From Alphaproteobacteria bacterium UBA2947 (GTDB taxonomy: Bacteria; Pseudomonadota; Alphaproteobacteria; Rs-D84), in contig DEBV01000011.1 in the NCBI GenBank assembly GCA_002348925.1, forward strand, positions 34,328-44,429: DNA of 10,102 nucleotides. Direction: 5' to 3'. Every line of letters begins with the position of its first letter. The stretch's first letter is position 1. The notes below the pieces were generated by a model that searched no databases, was not told where the DNA came from, and saw only the letters and a program-made list of their open reading frames with translations. This document shows, piece after piece, positions 4,856 through 10,102 of this stretch. The position numbers and the translations under genes are program-made.

Positions 4856-7170
4856 TTTGTTTCTCCTAATTGTTTGATAATTCCTTTTACTCGATAGTAT
4901 TTTTCACGATATGATATGCGTTTTTTCTTGAACTTTTTATGTAATCTACCAATCGTGATTTTTGATAGAACTTTATATAAATAATATTTGCGTTTAAGAT
5001 AAGGGCGGTCATGATAGGCGTGCGTTAACAATACTGTATTGTATTCAGCACGCATACGTTCCTTTTGTTCTGTTCGTTCTGTATTATTTGATATTGCGTC
5101 TAATAAAAACTTTGCCGAAGATTTACGTGCCTTTTCGATAATTTTATTCGCATCATCATATTTTATTGATGGTAATTTTTCTATATTAACATCATTGAAA
5201 TCTGAATACAAACGTCCAGATATTTTCAACAAATCAAACAACGAACGCATACGTGTTGTCGTGCTTTTATTTGGATTTATACAAACAAACGGTTTGTTAA
5301 ATATAATTGCAAAGCAAGATCCATGGTATGAATCTGTGACAAAGAATTTACAATTTTTGATGCGCCATAACCATTCCTGGACAGATGTATCGAATGTTAT
5401 GTTTTTAATACCAGTTGCATTCAATTTTTTCATATTATTTTGTATAAAATTAGTAATTTTATTTTCGATTTCTTCATCGATGGTATAGAACACAACATTT
5501 TGTTCGGATTTTAAATCGCCTTTGAATTCATCTGCCAATTCATCCCATTTAGATTTTTCTAATAAAAATACAGGATCTATAACTTTGGTTGCGTTTATTC
5601 CCAGCCCTTTACAGATTTCTAAACCAGAATCTTCACGCACACTAATATGGTCGAATATTTCTAACATATGTTTATAGTCTTCAATTTCATCTGGATTTGC
5701 ATTTATTTTATCAACACCAAAACTTGCCGCATACGAAATCAGATTTTTGTTTGGTTTAGTAAATGTAAAAAAGTATGCTTCTTTATCATTTTTAATAAAT
5801 TCGTGACGCCATACCTGATCTGAACCTACAATAAAGTGAGAAAATTCATCATTAAGTTCAGACATGTTTTCGCCCGCACAAAAATGTCGTGTCATTGGCA
5901 TATGTACACGTCGAAAATCATCGAAGAACTTATTAGGTTTTTCTTCCGCAATCCATGGAAAAGATGGCACATAATCAATATTACGTGCAAAATAACCATT
6001 GTCATTCAAGTATTTATTAAGTGCATATGATGTTAACACTGCGCCAAAATTTACATTTTCCCAATGAAAGTTTAACAATCCAACATTTTTGTTGCTGTAT
6101 ATAGTTTCTTGTAATGCTTTTTTTAATGGTTGTTTTGATGTTAACATCTGAAAAAATGTTTCACGTGCAGGATGTTTTGCCACACTGTGTTTAAGATGCG
6201 GTTGAATCGATATAGGTAAAGAACAAGGATATTCTTTAATCTTTGTAAATGATGATTTTATTTTATCAAAAATATTTTCTGATTTTGGTGTGTTTAATAA
6301 GATACAGGATGTTCCTTTGTGGTCATCCATTTCTTTTGGAACACCCCAAAAATCAGCCATTGTAAAATCCGATACGCGTGGCATACGCGCAAATTTACAA
6401 TGATAACAACTGTTACGCAAAGATATGTTCGCAAAGAATGCCTGCATATAAGAATCTTCTTCATCATGTAAAGACCGAACAGTTGTGTTGGTCATAGTAG
6501 TTGTAATGCATCCATTTCCCCAACCGTCTTTTTTATCGCGGAAATTAGTATTCAAAACTTTTTGTCCTGCGAATTCACTCTGCAAATAATTATCATATAC
6601 CGATTGAGATGGCACGCCATGGCAAATTAAATCTGCAATAATTAAATTATCATATTGTTTGTTCAAGAAATTATGTAATCCAGCACATTGACATGGTGTC
6701 CCAGTAAACAACACTAAACGATCTGATTCCAAAAAGTCTTTTATACGCGAATAAGTGTCACCAATTTTACTCTGTAAATATTTGGATCCTTTCATTTTTT
6801 CCAAATCATCAACAGTTTCGGCAAAATCGTGATGTAATTGCATGTTGTCATCAAACACTGCGCCACATACCACGCCGCCATTTCCGATAACATATTCCGC
6901 CAACACCGGGAAAAAAGCACCCGAAGAACTGTTTTTACGCAATTCATCATTTGCCATTACAGCAAAACATTTTGGCGACTTTGTGTTTGTAAAATCAAAA
7001 TTGTTCATCGGGCATGTGCGCTGACACAAACCGCATTTTATACATTTCTTTTCATCAATTTGTGGGTACAAAAACCCCTCGTCGTTTTTTTGCATTGTAA
7101 TCGCATGAACAGGACATGCATTTGCGCATGCCGAACATCCAGTACAATCATTCAAATCGCATATTTTCAT
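4852..7170 (-). CDS. Fusion of FrhB/FdhB-like iron-sulfur protein and polysaccharide pyruvyltransferase
   Basis: The 772-aa product has three parts. Residues 4-54 hold two ferredoxin-type 4Fe-4S motifs, C9xxC12xxC15xxxC19P and C43xxC46xxC49xxxC53P. Residues of about 65-340 match the coenzyme F420 hydrogenase/dehydrogenase beta-subunit fold ('SSSGAFFPVLAEY', 'GSKYLQSK', 'FTGTPCQCAGL', 'CYHCKFARM.R.SDFTMADFWG'). Residues of about 362-690 are a polysaccharide pyruvyltransferase domain ('NFGAVLTSYAL', 'VGSDQVWR', 'VTDSYHGSCFA'). In related enzymes the second domain adds ketal pyruvate or a related group to glycans. The first domain is presumably a flavin and iron-sulfur redox module of unknown substrate. 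The same domain pairing is known in capsule clusters. The start at 7168-7170 is chosen over an upstream ATG at 7275 because the ferredoxin motif follows at once, GGGAG lies at 7179-7183, and it overlaps the previous stop as ATGA. The extra 35 residues would have read through the neighbouring gene. Confidence 0.87.
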   Translation of the reverse strand: MKICDLNDCTGCSACANACPVHAITMQKNDEGFLYPQIDEKKCIKCGLCQRTCPMNNFDFTNTKSPKCFAVMANDELRKNSSSGAFFPVLAEYVIGNGGVVCGAVFDDNMQLHHDFAETVDDLEKMKGSKYLQSKIGDTYSRIKDFLESDRLVLFTGTPCQCAGLHNFLNKQYDNLIIADLICHGVPSQSVYDNYLQSEFAGQKVLNTNFRDKKDGWGNGCITTTMTNTTVRSLHDEEDSYMQAFFANISLRNSCYHCKFARMPRVSDFTMADFWGVPKEMDDHKGTSCILLNTPKSENIFDKIKSSFTKIKEYPCSLPISIQPHLKHSVAKHPARETFFQMLTSKQPLKKALQETIYSNKNVGLLNFHWENVNFGAVLTSYALNKYLNDNGYFARNIDYVPSFPWIAEEKPNKFFDDFRRVHMPMTRHFCAGENMSELNDEFSHFIVGSDQVWRHEFIKNDKEAYFFTFTKPNKNLISYAASFGVDKINANPDEIEDYKHMLEIFDHISVREDSGLEICKGLGINATKVIDPVFLLEKSKWDELADEFKGDLKSEQNVVFYTIDEEIENKITNFIQNNMKKLNATGIKNITFDTSVQEWLWRIKNCKFFVTDSYHGSCFAIIFNKPFVCINPNKSTTTRMRSLFDLLKISGRLYSDFNDVNIEKLPSIKYDDANKIIEKARKSSAKFLLDAISNNTERTEQKERMRAEYNTVLLTHAYHDRPYLKRKYYLYKVLSKITIGRLHKKFKKKRISYREKYYRVKGIIKQLGETK

Positions 7171-8102
7171 AATTCTATCTCCCATGTTTGGTGTGCAACT
7201 ACACGACCACCGAATCCTTCTTTCTGTGCAATAAGGCCAGCATTCAATATTTTGCCACCATCTAATGTAGAACAACCAAAATCAAACCAATGTTTTTGGT
7301 CGCGATATTTTTCCATCAATGTATATATCATTAAATCGAGTGCCCCAATAGTGCGTGCTGTATCATCTGCTGCTAAATACTGTGTGTGAACAATGTTTTT
7401 ATATACGAACAGTATCCCACCACCTACGATTTTATCAGAAATCTTGGCGTTCCAACATTTTATGTTGTCAGGAAAGCGAGAAGCTAATAATGCCAATTCG
7501 TCACCTGTGTGTATGGCTGTCGCATTATGATGCTGATTCAAGACAGCATTTTCTAATTCAATAAATGAATAAAAATCTGTTGATTCAACTATTTCAACGC
7601 CTTCGCGACGTGCCCGAACAATTTGAGCATGTCGTCCCTTTGGCATTTTTATTGGCTTAGTTAAGTCAATTGTACATGATGGTTCAATTTTTAATATCTT
7701 GGCATTATTTCTGAACAATGCATATAAATCTTCCTGGGCAGGATATTCTTGATAAATATATGGTATTGATTTGTATATTATTTTTTGTACGCCATTATTG
7801 CGATAATAACTTATCATTGCATCAAATATATCAAGCATAGTATGTTGGTGCATTTTTGTATTGCTGACTATGCCACCAAAAGTCAAACCTCCATGACTTG
7901 ATACAGTGTCGTTTTTAATACTTGCAGGCATCACCGCCACCAAAACATCTTCGTCAAAAAACAACAACGAAGCGTCTGTAAACCTATCAGCATGATATTC
8001 CATATACCCACGATTAAACATAAACATCGGGGTTCTGGAATTATCTATGAATTTATCCCAAGTATCACGATATTCGGGTGAATACTTAACAACCTTTATC
8101 AT
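7167..8102 (-). CDS. GNAT/FemAB-like N-acyltransferase, probably for an amino sugar
   Basis: The 311-aa protein has the two-lobed architecture of the FemAB-like branch of the GNAT superfamily. The N-terminal lobe contains 'SSHGGLTFGG' (about 69-77). The C-terminal lobe contains 'KIVGGGILFVYKN' (224-236), the conserved 'FDFGCST' (273-279) and a 'GLIAQKEGFGG' tail (289-299). Enzymes of this type transfer acyl groups, or aminoacyl groups in FemABX proteins, to amines of cell-wall precursors or sugars. Lying directly after the ketoisomerase gene, its likely substrate is the 3-amino group made by the ketoisomerase and aminotransferase pair, in place of the hexapeptide-type acetyltransferase FdtC of characterised pathways. 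The acyl donor is unknown. The ATG at 8100-8102 has AAAAGG at 8110-8115 and overlaps the preceding gene by 17 bases. Confidence 0.75.
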   Translation of the reverse strand: MIKVVKYSPEYRDTWDKFIDNSRTPMFMFNRGYMEYHADRFTDASLLFFDEDVLVAVMPASIKNDTVSSHGGLTFGGIVSNTKMHQHTMLDIFDAMISYYRNNGVQKIIYKSIPYIYQEYPAQEDLYALFRNNAKILKIEPSCTIDLTKPIKMPKGRHAQIVRARREGVEIVESTDFYSFIELENAVLNQHHNATAIHTGDELALLASRFPDNIKCWNAKISDKIVGGGILFVYKNIVHTQYLAADDTARTIGALDLMIYTLMEKYRDQKHWFDFGCSTLDGGKILNAGLIAQKEGFGGRVVAHQTWEIEL

Positions 8103-8499
8103 TATTTAACCTTTTAAATTCTTCATAATCACGAACATAATCACTTTCATCATAATAATCAGATGCCATTACTAACAATACTGCATCTGGTGAAAAGTTT
8201 CGCATTTCATGCCAAACCAGTCCATTTAATAAAAGACCTGTATTCGCATCAGATAATGTAAACGTTTCTGTTTTATCGCCCCATTCACAATATATATCAA
8301 CAGAACCAGAAACACAGATTAAAACCTGAGCCAATTGTCTGTGCGCATGTTTGCCACGCACAACACCAGATTCGGTTCCATATATCCAATATACGCGTTT
8401 TATGTCAAATGGTATCTCTTTGGCAGCATTTGCCACGCAAAGCCACCCACGTTCGTCGCCCAACACATTAAATTTCAAAATTTTTGGTGTCGTATTCAT
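8086..8499 (-). CDS. fdtA: FdtA/QdtA-type dTDP-sugar 3,4-ketoisomerase
   Basis: The protein is 137 aa, the normal size for the WxcM/FdtA cupin family (PF05523). FdtA-type enzymes move the keto group of dTDP-4-keto-6-deoxyglucose from C4 to C3, which sets up 3-amino-sugar formation. The signature 'RGKHAH' (48-53) contains the two histidines used by the family, at His51 and His53. Upstream is 'GDERGWL' (14-20). Further on are 'GLVWHEM' (93-99) and the C-terminal 'SDYVRDYEEF' (119-128). Sequence alone does not separate FdtA (galacto product) from QdtA (gluco product). AGGA at 8507-8510 supports the start, which overlaps the preceding glycosyltransferase gene by 32 bases. Confidence 0.88.
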   Translation of the reverse strand: MNTTPKILKFNVLGDERGWLCVANAAKEIPFDIKRVYWIYGTESGVVRGKHAHRQLAQVLICVSGSVDIYCEWGDKTETFTLSDANTGLLLNGLVWHEMRNFSPDAVLLVMASDYYDESDYVRDYEEFKRLNNDKGC

Positions 8500-10003
8500 G
8501 AGTTTTTCCTATGTTTTTTATTAAATAAATTCCGAACAGGCGTAAAACAGGTTCATGCTTGTTTATATGAATTTGAATCAACCATTTACGTAAATCTTTT
8601 AATGAAAATGTAAAAGGTTCTGTCCAACGTGTTGTTGACCAAGAATATTCTGTTATAACAGATTTTGGTGGTATAGATTCAAAATCATAAACGTGATGTT
8701 TTTTTGGTAATTTTTTTATAATATCATCACAACGTTTACACCAATCTTTTAAATTTGTTTCCTTTATAAATCTGGAATATATATCGTTATAGACTTCTTT
8801 TTCGTATTTTTTATCATAAAGTATTTTATGAGATTTTTCTAATAATTCTGTATAATTATGACAAGAACCGATGGATTCTGTAAGGAAATCTTCTTGCAAT
8901 AAATGATTCAATGTCAGTACGGTCTTGCCAGATTTAACAGCATCTATGACAGCCGTTGAGCCACCAACAGGTATGCTGTCTATGACCAAATCAGATGCTA
9001 CCAAGTACATAGGGTATTCAGTAGCATAATCAAGTCGACCAGGCAAGAACAAATTCTTTGGATATTTCTTTAACATTTTTGGCCAAAATATTGCGTTTTT
9101 ATTTGCACCAGCGACATAAAATATAATATTTTTATCTTTATCTATTATATCACTTATTATGTCTGAAAAATCTGGATGACCAAGTGGATCGTATTTCGTT
9201 GGTTGACCAGACGAGAATATGATTTTTTTATCCAATGGCAATCCTAATTTCTTGCGTGCAACGGTTTTGTCGATTTTCAATAATTTAGAATTATCAGCAG
9301 GGATACCCAACACACTGGATCTTTTGCCATCACGTCTTTCGATTGTTAGTTTATTTCTGTTGCGGTTTAAATCTGCAATCCAATCAGATACAGAAACACC
9401 CAACCAGAAAGCATGATCAGCATGATTAAAAAATATTATTGGTCGTGTGAATTTTGTCGTACCAAAGGCAATCAAAGCAATTGGATCATTCATATGAATA
9501 TGCAAAACAATCAATTCATAATTTGATGCTAATTCACGCAAGCGTTTCGCAGTTTCTACAATCGTTTCGTTTTTGTCGAAAACAAACAATTCACCGCCAG
9601 AATCTTGCATGATTTGTCCTAATTGTTTTGGGATTTCATCATTCTGACGTAATAATACGCATGAATGTTTATATTTCTTCATTTGTTGCGCCCAACGTTC
9701 AACACAACGTGTATGACCACCACTGGTATAAGATTCTGTCATCACATGCAATGTGGTGTTTGGAGTGTATTTTTTTGATAATGGAACATTTATTTTATTT
9801 GCCAATGTTATAAAAGGTTCTTCAACAATCGGTGACGAAAAAACATCGGTTGTGTGACAAACTGCAAAATCCGCCGCTTGTTTAGCCAATGCACAACGTT
9901 GTATCAAATTATGTTCGCGCGCAATAGCACGTTCCATGCGCAAAAAAGTGCGCTGATTGTGTTTTATACGGTTTCTGAAATATAATTCTTTAATCGTAAG
10001 CAT
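8468..10003 (-). CDS. GT-B fold glycosyltransferase (GT4-like)
   Basis: The 511-aa protein has two Rossmann-like lobes. The first is marked by the glycine-rich 'TSGGHTRCVERWAQQM' (93-108) and 'FFNHADHAFWLG' (191-202). The second is marked by 'IIFSSGQPTKYDPLGHPDF' (261-279), 'NLFLPGRLDY' (317-326) and the donor-binding pattern 'IDSIPVGGSTAVIDAVKSGK' (341-360). The arrangement is that of retaining GT-B enzymes, although the family number is uncertain. An unusual N-terminal helical extension of about 80 residues, rich in basic residues and with no obvious membrane segment, precedes the first lobe, and a tail follows residue 450. It probably adds one sugar to the operon's glycan, perhaps the amino sugar made by its neighbours. 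A strong GGAGG (10010-10014) lies 6 bases before the ATG, inside the preceding gene. Confidence 0.82.
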   Translation of the reverse strand: MLTIKELYFRNRIKHNQRTFLRMERAIAREHNLIQRCALAKQAADFAVCHTTDVFSSPIVEEPFITLANKINVPLSKKYTPNTTLHVMTESYTSGGHTRCVERWAQQMKKYKHSCVLLRQNDEIPKQLGQIMQDSGGELFVFDKNETIVETAKRLRELASNYELIVLHIHMNDPIALIAFGTTKFTRPIIFFNHADHAFWLGVSVSDWIADLNRNRNKLTIERRDGKRSSVLGIPADNSKLLKIDKTVARKKLGLPLDKKIIFSSGQPTKYDPLGHPDFSDIISDIIDKDKNIIFYVAGANKNAIFWPKMLKKYPKNLFLPGRLDYATEYPMYLVASDLVIDSIPVGGSTAVIDAVKSGKTVLTLNHLLQEDFLTESIGSCHNYTELLEKSHKILYDKKYEKEVYNDIYSRFIKETNLKDWCKRCDDIIKKLPKKHHVYDFESIPPKSVITEYSWSTTRWTEPFTFSLKDLRKWLIQIHINKHEPVLRLFGIYLIKNIGKTHEYDTKNFEI

Positions 10004-10102
10004 TTATGACCTCCACAACTGTTTTTACTTCCTCGTCTGTCATTACTGGTGATATAGGCAAAGAAATAATTGTTTTATGTATTTCTTCGGTAATTGGGTA
10101 TG
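9990..10102 (-). CDS. DegT/DnrJ/EryC1-family sugar aminotransferase, C-terminal fragment
   Basis: This minus-strand frame is open to the window edge and ends at TAA 9990-9992. It encodes a tail with the residues 'YPITEEIHKTIISLPISPVM' followed by 'TDEEVKTVVEVINAYD'. The pattern of A..L/I.LP..P.M...EV..V...I is the standard C-terminus of PLP-dependent aminotransferases of the DegT/DnrJ/EryC1/StrS family. Next to a FdtA-type ketoisomerase, the natural reading is a FdtB/QdtB-type enzyme that transaminates the C3 keto group. Only about 36 residues are visible, so the PLP lysine cannot be checked. It overlaps the next gene's start by 14 bases. Confidence 0.8.
   Translation of the reverse strand, partial: YPITEEIHKTIISLPISPVMTDEEVKTVVEVINAYD

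Noticed and set aside
5039..5488. 149-aa plus-strand open frame
   Set aside because: It is antisense to the pyruvyltransferase domain, which is clearly the real gene, and has no domain pattern.
7171..7275. N-terminal 35-residue extension of the iron-sulfur/pyruvyltransferase gene from an ATG at 7275
   Set aside because: It lies wholly inside the acyltransferase gene in another frame, has odd composition, and the ATG at 7168-7170 has a better ribosome binding site and stands just before the ferredoxin motif.
6838..7389. 183-aa plus-strand open frame
   Set aside because: It is antisense to the iron-sulfur and acyltransferase coding regions, is cysteine and histidine rich as a mirror of them, and shows no recognisable domain.
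1..10102. CRISPR array, insertion sequence or transposase
   Set aside because: No regularly spaced repeats and no transposase or integrase frame were seen on either strand.

Overview
The window looks like a chromosomal segment of an AT-rich, probably host-associated alphaproteobacterium. This rests on an alphaproteobacterial-style omega subunit with an acidic tail, on MtaB and BaiN/HI0933-like housekeeping genes, and on an ankyrin-repeat gene remnant. The exact lineage is inference. The left 2 kb is less AT-rich and housekeeping in character. The right 7 kb is one AT-rich glycan-biosynthesis operon.

Layout. Positions 3-221 (+) hold the C-terminus of a BaiN/HI0933-family flavoprotein, which overlaps the 3' end of the convergent tRNA methylthiotransferase gene mtaB (210-1436, -). 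mtaB and rpoZ (1512-1901, +) diverge from a short shared promoter region. A tRNA-Ser(GGA) gene (1918-2008, +) follows rpoZ by 16 bases and is probably co-transcribed with it.

Positions 2009-2574 are a patchwork. They contain a terminator, a GC-rich hairpin plus a long AT-rich inverted repeat, a 13-bp duplication of the tRNA 3' end (1996-2008 and 2188-2200), a second terminator, a frameshifted ankyrin-repeat remnant on the minus strand, and a strong extended -10 promoter. That promoter is followed by two tandem intrinsic-terminator hairpins. Behind them sits a 150-aa gene (2575-3027, +) whose N-terminus resembles the Mtd-type N-terminal module of phage tail fibres, with no other phage gene in view.

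Positions 3114-10102 (-) form one tightly packed operon read right to left, in which every junction overlaps. The order is: a DegT/DnrJ/EryC1-type aminotransferase (C-terminus only), a GT-B glycosyltransferase, a FdtA-type sugar 3,4-ketoisomerase, a GNAT/FemAB-like acyltransferase, a fusion of an FrhB/FdhB-like iron-sulfur protein to a polysaccharide pyruvyltransferase, a glycan-directed GT-A glycosyltransferase, and a DUF1796 protein. A hairpin with a U-tract at 3031-3071 ends it. Together the ketoisomerase, aminotransferase and acyltransferase suggest synthesis of an N-acylated dTDP-3-amino-3,6-dideoxyhexose. The glycosyltransferases and the ketal-pyruvyl-type enzyme would assemble or decorate a surface polysaccharide. 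The tRNA-end duplication, phage-type gene and base-composition change suggest that the tRNA-Ser marks the edge of an acquired region.
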